Source of the DNA: Candidatus Sumerlaeota bacterium
GTDB taxonomy: Bacteria; Sumerlaeota; Sumerlaeia; SLMS01; JAHLLQ01
DNA: 64,000 nucleotides
Reading direction: 5' to 3'
Assembly: GCA_030156535.1 (NCBI GenBank)
Contig: JASGMJ010000007.1
Span: 87,956-151,955, forward strand
Part shown: piece by piece, positions 45,245-54,739 of the stretch
How the letters are laid out: each line of letters opens with the position of its first letter
Position numbering within the stretch: the first letter of the stretch is position 1
Translations under genes and position numbers: made by a program
Notes under the pieces: generated by a model
What the model was told of the DNA's origin: nothing
The model's input: the letters and a program-made list of their open reading frames with translations, nothing else
The model's database searches: none

Positions 45245-46438
45245 TCACTCCCGCCAAAGCGAGGAAGGCTCGGGGCCTTCGCCGAGAATCCAGCGATAGA
45301 ACATCGCCATTTCCCGCGCCGCCGCGTCCCAACCGTACTCGCGCGCAACAAGATCACGACCGCGTGCTCCACGCTCGTGCAACGACTCGCCGGGCTCGCG
45401 GAGCGCTTCCTGCAAGGCTTCTTCGAGCGGTGCCTCGCCGGTTTCGATGCACCAGCCCGCGCCGCTTTCCGCGACGCTGCTCCAGGGCGTGGCAGTGGTG
45501 ACGATGCAGGGAAGGCCATGCGCGAGGGCTTCGGCGACGGCCATCCCGAAATTCTCGGAATACGACGGGAGGACAAAGAGCTCCGCGTGCTCAAGAGCTG
45601 CCACCTTCGCAGCGCCGTCGAGATGACCGGCGAATGTGACACGGCCCGCGTCGATCAACGGAGCGGCCTGCGATTCAAGACGTTCCCCGAACTCCCGCGC
45701 CCCCGTGCCCGCAACAAGCAGATGCCAGCTGGAATGTGCCTCGGCAAGGCGCGACCAGACAGCAAGCAACTCTGCCACGCCCTTCTTCGGGTGGAGGCGC
45801 GAGAGGAACAGGACAACACGCTTGCCAGCAAGTGCGGGGAACCTCTTCTCGAGAAGACGCCGATCCGATTGAGCGCCGACATCCGGAAGGCGAACGCCGT
45901 TGGGGATGACGGCGATGGGCTGGCGGAAACCGAGGCGGCGAATCGAACGCGCTTCGCCAGCGCTCGTCGCATGGAAGGCCGCCGCGTGCGTGAAATTGGA
46001 CTTCTCATAGAGAAGCCACGCGAGCCTTTTGCGCGCGCCGTGATGACCAAGCGACCACTGCTCCACCATACCACGCGGTGAGATCACGAGTGGCACGCGG
46101 CGCTTGCCAGCCAGACGGCGTGCTTCCACGTTGGGCCCCATCCACAAACCGTGATTGTGAACGAGCCGCACCGGACGCGTGCACAGAGGGCGCATGGCAC
46201 GGCAGAGCGCAGGCGAGAATCCGCGAAGCGAAAAAGCACCCGGCGCGACGAGATGGATCGGAACGCCCGGAGGATTCGCCGCTGGTCCCTGCCCCGGCAG
46301 ATCGAGTGCGAGAATCACGGGGGCAACTTCCTGGCGACGCAGCGCGGACGCCAATTCAGGGACGGAGACAGCGGGACCACCCGTGAGGCGATTGATGCTC
46401 GCCACGACGTGCAGAACCGGAAGCGCGGCTTCAGACAT
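45245..46438 (-). CDS. Glycosyltransferase family 4
   Basis: 397 residues; the ATG at 46438 overlaps the preceding gene by eight bases. HVVASINRLTGGPAVSVPEL at the start, then LFLSRLHPKKGVAELL and SYSENFGMAVAEALAHGLP in the donor half place it in the GT4 group of fucosyl-, mannosyl- or galactosyltransferase-like enzymes. A VISPRGMVEQWSL motif is often seen in this subgroup. The sugar is unknown. Confidence 0.9.
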   Translation of the reverse strand: MSEAALPVLHVVASINRLTGGPAVSVPELASALRRQEVAPVILALDLPGQGPAANPPGVPIHLVAPGAFSLRGFSPALCRAMRPLCTRPVRLVHNHGLWMGPNVEARRLAGKRRVPLVISPRGMVEQWSLGHHGARKRLAWLLYEKSNFTHAAAFHATSAGEARSIRRLGFRQPIAVIPNGVRLPDVGAQSDRRLLEKRFPALAGKRVVLFLSRLHPKKGVAELLAVWSRLAEAHSSWHLLVAGTGAREFGERLESQAAPLIDAGRVTFAGHLDGAAKVAALEHAELFVLPSYSENFGMAVAEALAHGLPCIVTTATPWSSVAESGAGWCIETGEAPLEEALQEALREPGESLHERGARGRDLVAREYGWDAAAREMAMFYRWILGEGPEPSSLWRE

Positions 46439-47546
46439 CGGATGCATCCGCCAACGCCTGGAGGCGACGCACGAAAGCGGGGAACCCGAAGCGCGCAATG
46501 GCTTCGCGGCGCAGGGCTACGGGATCGCCGAGCAACGGATGACCATGCGTGCCGTTGAGCACGGAGACGATGGCACGCGAAAGTGCCTCGGCATCGGTGG
46601 GATCAATCAGCAAGCCGAGGGCACCGTCGACGAGCGGTTCGGCAGAGCCGTCGCCACGCGCGGCAATCACCGGTTTGCCGCACGCGAGCGCTTCGAGGAA
46701 GACAATGCCGAAGCCTTCCTTGGTGCTCGGCATGACAAAGTGGTCGCAGAGATTGTAGCAGGCAACGAGGTCTTCGTCGGAAACGCGCCCGGCAAAGACG
46801 ACCACCTCACCGAGGCCAAGGCGGCGCGCCTTCTTCTCCAGCGCCGCGCGGCCGTCACCATCACCAACGATGACGTAGCGCACACCGGGGCACTCGCGGA
46901 GGACGGCAGGCAGAGCGGTCAACACGCGCTCAACGCCCTTCGGACGCTCGCTAGCGCCAAGACGTGAAACGGTGAGCAGAACGCGCTCATCGGCGCGAAT
47001 GCCAAGGCGCTTCGCCAGGGCGTGCGGGCGCAGCCCGGGGCGAAAGCGCTTCGCATCCAGCGCATTCGGCAGCACGACGCATCGCGACGGATCGACTTCG
47101 TGCACGGCGACGATTCGGTCGCGCGTGTGGCGGCTGACGCAAAGGATGCGTTCCGCCCCGGCAAGACCGAAGCGCACCCGAGCGGCGGGACTCCATACTT
47201 CAACACCGTGTGCCACCACCCAATACGGTACGCGGCGGATTCCCGCAGCGATGCGGGCCAGCGGCGCGAGGTTTGCATGAGTCGTCACAAGAAGGCGGGG
47301 CCGCCGGGCAAGGAGATACGCCGCCGCCTGCATCGCGAACACGGGCGTGCGCAGGAAGAGAGGAAGATGGCCGTAGCCATAGGCGTGGGGGCGTGCGAGG
47401 GGCATGTCATTCTTAACGAAGACGCGCAGACGTGGCGGCGGATTCAGGCGGCGAATTGCCGCGAGGAGATGCCCGGACATTCGCTGGATTCCCCCGGGCG
47501 AGCGGCGCCATTCGGGAAACCAGAGATGCCATTCGGGCCGGGTCAA
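46431..47546 (-). CDS. Glycosyltransferase family 4
   Basis: 371 residues. The start is taken as TTG 47546, which forms a TTGA overlap with the previous stop and has GGAGA seven bases upstream. The N-terminus HLWFPEWRRSPGGIQRM is unusual, with the Gly-Gly loop close to the start. The donor half has LLTVSRLGASERPKGVERVL, VIVGDGDGRAAL and STKEGFGIVFLEALACGKP. It is a complete GT4 enzyme. Confidence 0.88.
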   Translation of the reverse strand: MTRPEWHLWFPEWRRSPGGIQRMSGHLLAAIRRLNPPPRLRVFVKNDMPLARPHAYGYGHLPLFLRTPVFAMQAAAYLLARRPRLLVTTHANLAPLARIAAGIRRVPYWVVAHGVEVWSPAARVRFGLAGAERILCVSRHTRDRIVAVHEVDPSRCVVLPNALDAKRFRPGLRPHALAKRLGIRADERVLLTVSRLGASERPKGVERVLTALPAVLRECPGVRYVIVGDGDGRAALEKKARRLGLGEVVVFAGRVSDEDLVACYNLCDHFVMPSTKEGFGIVFLEALACGKPVIAARGDGSAEPLVDGALGLLIDPTDAEALSRAIVSVLNGTHGHPLLGDPVALRREAIARFGFPAFVRRLQALADASDV

Positions 47547-48718
47547 CGTGCGGTCTCCACAAAGCACAAGGCATCAAGCAGGCCCGCAGTCGCCTGGCGG
47601 TGGGAGTAGCGCGCCACACGCGCCCGGCATCGGCGGTTCCACGAACGCAGGGTGGCGTCGCTGGCAAGGGCGCTCTGCAATGCAGACGCGAGGGCACCGA
47701 CGCTGCCTGCTTCAAAAACGAGTCCGTTTGTTCCGTGCTTCACGAGATCGGCGGCGCATCCGACGTGGGTGCTGACAATCGGAGGAACACCAAGGCACAT
47801 CGCTTCATTCACCGCCAGCCCCCACGTTTCATGCGGACCGAAACTCGGTAGAACAAAGACGGAGGCGGCCGCATAAACGCGTGGCATCGCCGACTGATTC
47901 TGGAACGGGGCGAAGTAAACGTGGCTCACACGGGCAGCCTGGCGGCGCAGTTCCTCCTCAAGCGGACCGGAGCCGGCAAAAAGAAGGGAAGCGTTGGAAA
48001 GCCCGGCGCGCTGAAAGGCCGCGAGCAGATCGAGCGGGCGCTTCTTCGGTTCAAACTTGCCGGCGAACAGAACAACGCGATGGTCCTCGGGAATGCCAAG
48101 ATCCCGGCGCCAGACGCGTGCCTCTGAGCGGGCGTTGTCGCCCGATGCGAAGAAGCGGTCGTTGTCAACAGCGTGCGGACTGAAAAAGATACGGCGCGAA
48201 GGGACGCCGTGCGCGCGGTAATACCGGCGGTTTGCGCGCCCCACGGCAAGCACCGCATCGAAGCGGCGGAAGAGAAGGCGGAGTGGCACGCGCTTCAGCG
48301 TTTCGCGCCAACCGGTTCGTCGAACAAGACGATGCGAGTCGCCACGAAAAAGCACGGGAGTTCGCGAACCCCAGCGAAGCAGAAAACCGACCAGCGACGC
48401 GTAATTGTACGCTGTGAGGAGAACCGCATCGGGGCGCCAGCGGGCAACGCGGTCGTATAGTGCGGGGTTGCGCAGCCCCCAGAAATGATGCGTGCCCGGC
48501 TCGGCGGACACGTTCTCCACGAACTCATGGGCGTAGCCATCGAGCAACGGGACATCCCACTTCACATCGCGCTGGAACCCGCGGTCGTGCTTCTCCTCAA
48601 CCCCGAAATCCCAGAGATAGAACACGCGCACTTCCAACGACTCCTCGGCCGCAAGATGCCGGAACCACGGCGCGTAGTACTGGATCGGATGCGTGGCGAC
48701 GATGGCCAGGCGCGTCAT
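47543..48718 (-). CDS. Glycosyltransferase family 4
   Basis: 391 residues, ATG in an ATGA overlap. The start AIVATHPIQYYAPWFRHLA is a known GT4 subgroup motif (HPIQYYAPWF). FAGKFEPKKRPLDLL and GPHETWGLAVNEAMCLGVP lie in the donor half. VLLTAYNYASLVGF in the N-terminal half supports a GT-B fold. It would act in the cytoplasm on an undecaprenyl- or lipid-linked intermediate. Confidence 0.9.
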   Translation of the reverse strand: MTRLAIVATHPIQYYAPWFRHLAAEESLEVRVFYLWDFGVEEKHDRGFQRDVKWDVPLLDGYAHEFVENVSAEPGTHHFWGLRNPALYDRVARWRPDAVLLTAYNYASLVGFLLRWGSRTPVLFRGDSHRLVRRTGWRETLKRVPLRLLFRRFDAVLAVGRANRRYYRAHGVPSRRIFFSPHAVDNDRFFASGDNARSEARVWRRDLGIPEDHRVVLFAGKFEPKKRPLDLLAAFQRAGLSNASLLFAGSGPLEEELRRQAARVSHVYFAPFQNQSAMPRVYAAASVFVLPSFGPHETWGLAVNEAMCLGVPPIVSTHVGCAADLVKHGTNGLVFEAGSVGALASALQSALASDATLRSWNRRCRARVARYSHRQATAGLLDALCFVETAR

Positions 48719-50190
48719 GCGGGCTCCCCGGCGAGGGCGTCGCTCCAGCGCACCCGGCGCATGACGAGCATCGCGAGCAACAGCGTCGCCACGACGCCCT
48801 GAAAGACCGTGCTGAAAAAGACGCCAGCGGACATCTCGGTGTTGATCACGGTGCGAAGAATCACGATGGCGAGAATGAAACGCAACGAGTTCACCGGGTA
48901 GCCGCGGACCATGCGCTCGACGGTCCCGAGAAACGCCCCCATCAGCCCGCCCACCAGCACAACACCCAGCAGGCCGAAATTGACGAACCCCTCGTTGAGA
49001 AGTCCCCAGCCGATCGTTGTCTTGAAGGTCGCCTCGTAGGTTTGCAGACCGAAGTGGATGTTGATCATGTGCGTGCCCTCGTGCGCACGCGGTTTGCGCG
49101 GATTGATGACGCGCGGCACCAGGAGCGATGGGATGATGCGATACGTGGCTCCATGCAGTGGCTCCACGCTGCCGGGCATCCGATCCTGCGCCAGCAGCAA
49201 CAGGTGCATGAGGCTGACGCGCTCGAGGATGTCGGTGCGGCGCGAACGCGGCAGGGAATCGGGGTCGGTGAACTGGACACTCAATGTATCGAGTCCGGTC
49301 AGAGTCCACGCCGCCAGACGCGCAGGAGCGGAGGCGAGCGTGAAGTTCTGGGAGTAGCGCTCGCGCATCTCGCCCTTCCCAATGTGCAACACCGAGAGCA
49401 CGAGAAACATGACAAGGAGAAAGCGAATCGGGATGCGGCCACGTCCGAATCCAAATCCCGCAAGCGCCACGATGACGTAGATGATGATCGAACTGATGAC
49501 AAAGTCCGCCGCCAGCAAACCCATGATGACTAGACCGCTGCCCACGTACAAACCTAGTTGCAGCGGATTGAGCGCACGGCGTCCCCAGGCAAAGCCGCCG
49601 TAGAAGGCACCGAAGAGCGCCACGTTCGACATGATGATGCGCGAACCGGAGTTGAAGCGCCTCGGCAGCACAAGATACCCGGAGCGCAGGGCAACCTCGA
49701 AGACGGCACCCGCGAACAAGGCGGCAAGGCCCAGCCAGATCAGACGCTGCCACGGCAGGATCAGGAAGGTCTTTCCGGTGACGGATGGACGCTCGGACGT
49801 GGCGATCCAGCAGGCAATGCCGACGAGCAGGAAGACGCAGACGGTCAGTGCGGCGGCGAACTGTTGCTCCGGCGTGTATTCACTGACTTTCGGATGAACG
49901 GTGACGAGTTGCAGGCCATAAACGGGCGCAAAGAAGAGCGCGAAGACTGGGAACAGCGGCATCGTGCCGGCAGAACGTTTCACCCAACGGAATGACGGAT
50001 AGGCACTGAGCGCGAGAATCGCGAGGCACCCCATTACCGCGAGCGGCTCGACACTGAGTGCGCGCAGGGACGTAAGAACGATCGTCAGCAGCACCGCCCA
50101 GCGCAGGACCTGAGTCGCGCGCTGGCGGCCGTGGCGGGTCTCGATCCACTCGGGGTACTCCAGACGCAGCAGCCTTGATGCGCTGTTCAT
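48715..50190 (-). CDS. Wzy/O-antigen ligase-like polytopic membrane protein
   Basis: 491 residues from ATG 50190, overlapping the previous stop (TGATG). About ten to twelve hydrophobic helices are separated by short loops, with a large hydrophilic segment near residues 310-390 (DSLPRSRRTDIL, IINPRKPRAHEGTHMI). This is the usual architecture of oligosaccharide-repeat polymerases and O-antigen ligases, including the large periplasmic loop. Sequence in this family is not conserved, so polymerase versus ligase cannot be told. Its presence beside an ABC exporter is unusual. Confidence 0.7.
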   Translation of the reverse strand: MNSASRLLRLEYPEWIETRHGRQRATQVLRWAVLLTIVLTSLRALSVEPLAVMGCLAILALSAYPSFRWVKRSAGTMPLFPVFALFFAPVYGLQLVTVHPKVSEYTPEQQFAAALTVCVFLLVGIACWIATSERPSVTGKTFLILPWQRLIWLGLAALFAGAVFEVALRSGYLVLPRRFNSGSRIIMSNVALFGAFYGGFAWGRRALNPLQLGLYVGSGLVIMGLLAADFVISSIIIYVIVALAGFGFGRGRIPIRFLLVMFLVLSVLHIGKGEMRERYSQNFTLASAPARLAAWTLTGLDTLSVQFTDPDSLPRSRRTDILERVSLMHLLLLAQDRMPGSVEPLHGATYRIIPSLLVPRVINPRKPRAHEGTHMINIHFGLQTYEATFKTTIGWGLLNEGFVNFGLLGVVLVGGLMGAFLGTVERMVRGYPVNSLRFILAIVILRTVINTEMSAGVFFSTVFQGVVATLLLAMLVMRRVRWSDALAGEPA

Positions 50191-51491
50191 CAGTCGCGTG
50201 CAGCCTTCCCCGCCAGAACCCGGTCGAACAGCGTACACTGAATGCGCGCATTGTGCCGGGCCGTGAGGCGGTCGAGAGCCCGCGTGTTCCATTGCGGCTC
50301 ACTCAAAGGCGATGCGGTCAATCCTTCCAGAATGCCTTGGAGGTGCGCGTCTGCCTCCGGGGCGTCGAACTTCGTGAGTGACGCGACACCAGCGGACTCA
50401 AGCAGGCGGGCAACCGGCGTGCCGCCGTGAACGACGGCAGCGAGTGGCTTGCCGGCAAACAGGTACGCTGCGGCCTTGGACGCCGAATAGCCGGCATCGT
50501 CCGAGCCCACGAGCATCAGAACGTCGGCGTCGCGCAGAAGACGCAGCGTTTCAAGGTGGCCAATGCGTGCAGGCTGCTCCCGCACGAGGTCCTCCACGCC
50601 GTGGCGGCGCGCAACGGGCAGAACGCTTTCAACGCCGGGAACGGCGTAAGATGTGCCGACAAAGTGCAGGCGGACGTTGCTCCACATGGTGGGGTTCTTT
50701 TTGCGCACGGAGGCGAGCGCCCGAAACAGGCAATCCAGGGCTGGCCGCATCATCGGCCCACACGCTCCGGCATAGACCCAATGCCGCATCCCGTCGCGTG
50801 TGTCGAAGCATGTTTGGCGGGCCGCATGTTCGTCCAGGGCATCGTACTCTTCCTGGGCGAATCCGAAAGGAAGGACTGTGCCCCTGTCTTTCGTGATTGC
50901 CGGATAACGCTTCGCAAGCGCGCGAAGGTAGTGCGGCGAGACAGCCAGGAGATGCGCGGCGTTGCGCATCACGTTTGGCTCCAGAAAGGCGGCGACGCAC
51001 TGGGATAGACGGAATTTCAGGGCGCCTCCGGGTGGCACGATGCCGCGTCGCCGATAGTAATCCGTGCGCCATGGGTCCTGAATGTCCACGACGTAGGGCA
51101 CGTTGAAACGTCTGAGCCAGCGCGGCCCAAGCGCCGTGACGGCATGTTGCGTCGTCGAGAAAAGCACGAGATCGAAGCGCTGACCGGCCAGAAGCTCATC
51201 CCCCGCGCGTCGCATGGCAGGCAAGGCGCGCAGCCCAAGCGTTCCCATTCCCACAAGGCGCGTCCACCGATACGGCAGCGCACGAACGCGATGGACGCGC
51301 AGATCGCCGGGGAGCAGTTGCGCGAGGCTTTCGTCGCGTGGCGCCAACACATCGTCCGGATGAATGGCAAGAACCGTGGGCTCCCAACCGAACGCACGAT
51401 AGTGCGAAAGGCACGCGCGGATGCGTTGATGATCCGGCGCGTTCGTGGGAGGAAAGTGCGGGCTGACGATCAGCAGGCGGCGCGGCGTCAT
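50190..51491 (-). CDS. Glycosyltransferase family 4
   Basis: 433 residues, ATGA overlap with the gene before it. LLIVSPHFPPTNAPDHQRI at the start, then VYAGACGPMMRPALDCL, LVGSDDAGYSASKAAAYLFAGKPLAAV in the donor half. The usual Ex7E is replaced by a Ser/Lys-type loop (SASKAAAYLFAGKP) as seen in GT4 enzymes of capsule loci. VDIQDPWRTDYY is also characteristic. Confidence 0.85.
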   Translation of the reverse strand: MTPRRLLIVSPHFPPTNAPDHQRIRACLSHYRAFGWEPTVLAIHPDDVLAPRDESLAQLLPGDLRVHRVRALPYRWTRLVGMGTLGLRALPAMRRAGDELLAGQRFDLVLFSTTQHAVTALGPRWLRRFNVPYVVDIQDPWRTDYYRRRGIVPPGGALKFRLSQCVAAFLEPNVMRNAAHLLAVSPHYLRALAKRYPAITKDRGTVLPFGFAQEEYDALDEHAARQTCFDTRDGMRHWVYAGACGPMMRPALDCLFRALASVRKKNPTMWSNVRLHFVGTSYAVPGVESVLPVARRHGVEDLVREQPARIGHLETLRLLRDADVLMLVGSDDAGYSASKAAAYLFAGKPLAAVVHGGTPVARLLESAGVASLTKFDAPEADAHLQGILEGLTASPLSEPQWNTRALDRLTARHNARIQCTLFDRVLAGKAARD

Positions 51492-52702
51492 GATGCCAGT
51501 GCTGCTTCCGCGCGCTCGACAAGGATGCCGCGCTCGCGTTCCCAGTTGAACTGTTCCTCGAAGGCAAGACGTGCCGCCGAACGGCAGGCCGCGAGGCGCG
51601 CGGCATCGGCGACGAGTGAGTCGATCGCGGCGGCGAGAGCATCGGGTGTGCTGCTTTCGAGGAGCACGCCGATGCCCGGGCGCTCGGCAAAGACTTCGCG
51701 CTGGCCGGTGGTGGGCGTGGCGATCACGGCAAGGCCGCCGCGCAGATACTCGAAGAGCTTGTTGGTGATCGTCAGATCGCGGCTGCGGACACTCGAATCC
51801 TCCAGCGCAAGGCCGATGTCATGCCGGGCAATGGAGGCGGCGAGTTGGTCCGGGGGAACCGAGCCCTCGACAAGAATCCGTCCGCGTGCCTGCTCAGGCG
51901 CTTCCGCGAGGAGCGCGTTGCGGTAGGATTCCGAACAGCGACCCCGCAGCACAACGCGCACGGGAGCCGCAACACGATGCAGCGCCTGCATCAGCATTTC
52001 GAGTCCGCGGCCGGGTCCGATCGTTTGCGAATACCAATGCAGCGAGACGCCGTGATCGGCGCGCCGTTCTGGCTCGAAATCCGGTTCTCCCTCGCGCGGG
52101 AAAACATTCCGAACGACGGCAGGCGGAGGGGCATCAAACGAAGCGGCGATGGCGTTGGACATCGCCAGGGACGGAGCAAGAGCATAGCGGCACGCGCAGG
52201 CAAGCTGCTGTTCCCATTCGCGAAGCAGCCCAACCGGGCGGTCGCGCCGGTCGCGCGGCAACAGGTCCTCGGAAAACCAGTCTTCGAAATCAACGCCGAC
52301 ACGGCGCCCCTCCGCGAGCAGTCGCGTGCCCACCCAAAGACCGGCTTCGGAATGCACGATGGTGAGATCGGCATTCTCCTTCCTCGCGGCAGCAAGCATC
52401 TCGCGTGCACCATAGCCAAACAGATCGACGGAGGCGCAATGCGCGGCGCGGTACAGCGTACCGGCGATTCGCCTCCGTGCACGCAGGCGAATCGGCGTCA
52501 GGCCGCTGCGCAGATCGGCAATGGGCTCGTAGCGCCAGCTTGCGGCGTCCACGATCGCACGATCCCGGCGGGCGAACTCCTCGTCGAACGCAAAGCCACG
52601 CACCGTCACGTCGTGCCCCGCGTCGGCAAGCGCACGCGCCTCCTTTTGCGGGCGCGGAGCCATGCACAGATGCGCGCCAATCAGGATCAGGATGCGCGCC
52701 AT
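51488..52702 (-). CDS. Glycosyltransferase family 4-like
   Basis: 404 residues. The ATG has GGGAGAG seven bases upstream, and a 49-base gap to the previous gene is the only real spacer in the operon. GT-B fold: RILILIGAHLCMAPRPQKEA, then IVHSEAGLWVG, LHWYSQTIGPGRGLEMLM, and NKLFEYLRGGLAVIA in the donor half. The middle RDRRDRPVGLLREWEQQL is Arg-rich. The substrate is unknown. Confidence 0.85.
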   Translation of the reverse strand: MARILILIGAHLCMAPRPQKEARALADAGHDVTVRGFAFDEEFARRDRAIVDAASWRYEPIADLRSGLTPIRLRARRRIAGTLYRAAHCASVDLFGYGAREMLAAARKENADLTIVHSEAGLWVGTRLLAEGRRVGVDFEDWFSEDLLPRDRRDRPVGLLREWEQQLACACRYALAPSLAMSNAIAASFDAPPPAVVRNVFPREGEPDFEPERRADHGVSLHWYSQTIGPGRGLEMLMQALHRVAAPVRVVLRGRCSESYRNALLAEAPEQARGRILVEGSVPPDQLAASIARHDIGLALEDSSVRSRDLTITNKLFEYLRGGLAVIATPTTGQREVFAERPGIGVLLESSTPDALAAAIDSLVADAARLAACRSAARLAFEEQFNWERERGILVERAEAALAS

Positions 52703-52751
52703 GCCGCCACTCTCCCGGAGCAACCTACGTGGCTGACATGCAGGTTCACCG

Positions 52752-53768
52752 TCACTTCTTCTCCTGGCGATGACGGCGGAGAGCGCGTGCCCTCCGCACG
52801 TGGCCGAGTTTCTGATAACCGGCATCATATAGAATACGCCGCAGACGCCGTGCGGCCTTCCACCCGATCGCGCTCTCCAACGACTTCAGCAGGGGACCGC
52901 CGTCCGGCCGGAGCGAGGAACCGCCCAGCGCGCGCACGTGCTCCGCAGCGAGTTCGCGTTCGCGCGGCGCGTCGGGATACGCGCTGAAGATGAAACGCTG
53001 CCAGCGGTCGGCGCATGCGCGGCGCGTTTCCTCCGCGTCGTCGCGGGCCAGGAGAGCCGCCGTGCTCAACTCGATTGCACGGTACTGCGACTGCCACGCG
53101 CGTGACGATTGGCGATGACTGAGGCTGCCGTGCAGGCCGGAACGATAGTACGAACGGGCTCCTTCAACGAAGAGAACACGCTCGCTCGCCAGAACGGCAC
53201 GGGCAAAAAACTCGCCATCGTCGTCGAGTGTCAGTTCCTCGTTCCAGGGTCCGCAGGCATCGGCGACGCGTCTTGGCAACAGCCACGCAGCGGGCTGCAC
53301 CATGCGATTCTCCGCGTACAACAGGCGCAGGAGCGCAACGGGGTCGTGATCGGCCCAGGTCGGTTCGGGGGTGAAGTGTGCGGCCTTGGGATCGTCGTAG
53401 AAGCGCGCCCACTCGCCGGAGGCAATGGCAGTACCACCGGCAGCAAGAAGGCGGCGCACTTGGAGTTCAATCTTTGTGGGCGCCAGCAAATCGTCCGCAT
53501 CGAGAAACTGAATGAAGGCACCGTGCGATTCCGCGAAAGCTCGATTGCGCGCAGCGGCGGCGCCACGATTGGGCGTGCGGATCAGGCGGACGCCGCGCGG
53601 CTCGAAGTGCGAAACGCAGGCAGCGCTGCCATCCGTCGATCCATCGTCCACAACGATGATTTCAAGCGATGGCCAGGTTTGCGCGAGCGCGGATTCGAGG
53701 CACGCACCCACCCACTGGGCGGCGTTGTGGCACGGAATCAGAACGGAAACCAGCGGCTGGGCACTCAT
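52752..53768 (-). CDS. Glycosyltransferase family 2
   Basis: 338 residues, ATG overlapping the previous stop (TGATG). Classic GT2 motifs: VSVLIPCHNAAQWV, VVDDGSTDGSAA (41-50), FLDADDLL (D90, D92), and GPWNEELTLDDDGEFFARA with the acidic residues of the catalytic-base region. A Lys/Arg-rich C-terminal tail (RRARALRRHRQEKK) could help membrane association. Confidence 0.92.
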   Translation of the reverse strand: MSAQPLVSVLIPCHNAAQWVGACLESALAQTWPSLEIIVVDDGSTDGSAACVSHFEPRGVRLIRTPNRGAAAARNRAFAESHGAFIQFLDADDLLAPTKIELQVRRLLAAGGTAIASGEWARFYDDPKAAHFTPEPTWADHDPVALLRLLYAENRMVQPAAWLLPRRVADACGPWNEELTLDDDGEFFARAVLASERVLFVEGARSYYRSGLHGSLSHRQSSRAWQSQYRAIELSTAALLARDDAEETRRACADRWQRFIFSAYPDAPRERELAAEHVRALGGSSLRPDGGPLLKSLESAIGWKAARRLRRILYDAGYQKLGHVRRARALRRHRQEKK

Positions 53769-54739
53769 CACGCTTTCAGACTTTCCGCGGCACGGTGCCA
53801 CGCCTGCTGGAAGTAGGCATGACGCGACTCGGCAACGTAGTGATGAAGGGCGGCGGAGGGCGAATGCACTTCGGCGTCACCGGGCTTTACGACATAACGG
53901 GATGCATCGAGGAAAGTCACTTTGCGGCGTGCAAACAGCATCGCTGTGAGGGCCTGTTCCTGGTAGTAGGAACTCCCTTCGCGTTCGAGGAGTTCACGCG
54001 TCCAGCGTTCGAGAGACGGCCAGTCGATGCTTTCTCCGTCCAGGCCAACGATCCCCACGTTCAGCCGGCGCGGAAGGGGCGCTCCCACCAGCTGCTCCAT
54101 CAGGTCGAACGAGTAGCCGTAGGAATCGTCGCAGTCTTTCATGCAAAGCGCTCCGTCCGGCTTTTTCTGCCATCCGAGCAGTGCATCCGGGCGCGACCAG
54201 AACAGCATGTCGGAGTCGAGCACGAGGCGTGCCCCGGAGCAGCCCGCATGGATGTCGGTCAGCTTGCGCAGATGCGGATACGCAAGGCGGCGTGCACGAA
54301 GCGCGGGGAACTCCGAAGTGGGAAGATGCTCGTCGAGCGCGGCGGCGATTTCCGATGGGGTGCGCACGGAAATGCCTCCCAGGATGCGGCGAAGATGGGC
54401 CACGTGCTCCGGCTGTAATGTCCCGTCGTCGTCGATGACGAGATGCAGCGGCCGTCCGGCGTGGCGGAGCAACGTGGCCGCGCAAAACGCCGTCATGTAC
54501 CAATAGCCACGGCCCGTGAGAAAGTGAATCGCCGCGCCTTGCGAGTCGCGGGAGGCGCCAACGGAAGAGGGACGGAGGCGGGCGGCGGCGCTCTCCATCT
54601 CGCGGCGTCCCCGGTGCGAGCGGAGCAGGTTGAGCGCTCCCTCGTCGAAGCAACGGCGCATGAAAGCACGGGGGCGGTAATACGCGCGGTACGCGAGCCG
54701 TCCGAGTCCCATGCCGCGTGCGGAGGCGCGCCAGCTCAT
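53768..54739 (-). CDS. Glycosyltransferase, GT-A fold with DSD motif (GT8-like)
   Basis: 323 residues, ATGA overlap with the gene before it. A basic N-terminal 60 residues (GLGRLAYRAYYRPRAFMRR) is followed by HFLTGRGYWYMTAFCAATL, LHLVIDDDG and the metal-binding RLVLDSDMLFW (D175, D177). A C-terminal RRLNVGIVGLDG and YYQEQALTAML complete a domain like bacterial GT8 or nucleotide-sugar transferases. The family placement is less certain than for neighbours. Confidence 0.75.
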   Translation of the reverse strand: MSWRASARGMGLGRLAYRAYYRPRAFMRRCFDEGALNLLRSHRGRREMESAAARLRPSSVGASRDSQGAAIHFLTGRGYWYMTAFCAATLLRHAGRPLHLVIDDDGTLQPEHVAHLRRILGGISVRTPSEIAAALDEHLPTSEFPALRARRLAYPHLRKLTDIHAGCSGARLVLDSDMLFWSRPDALLGWQKKPDGALCMKDCDDSYGYSFDLMEQLVGAPLPRRLNVGIVGLDGESIDWPSLERWTRELLEREGSSYYQEQALTAMLFARRKVTFLDASRYVVKPGDAEVHSPSAALHHYVAESRHAYFQQAWHRAAESLKA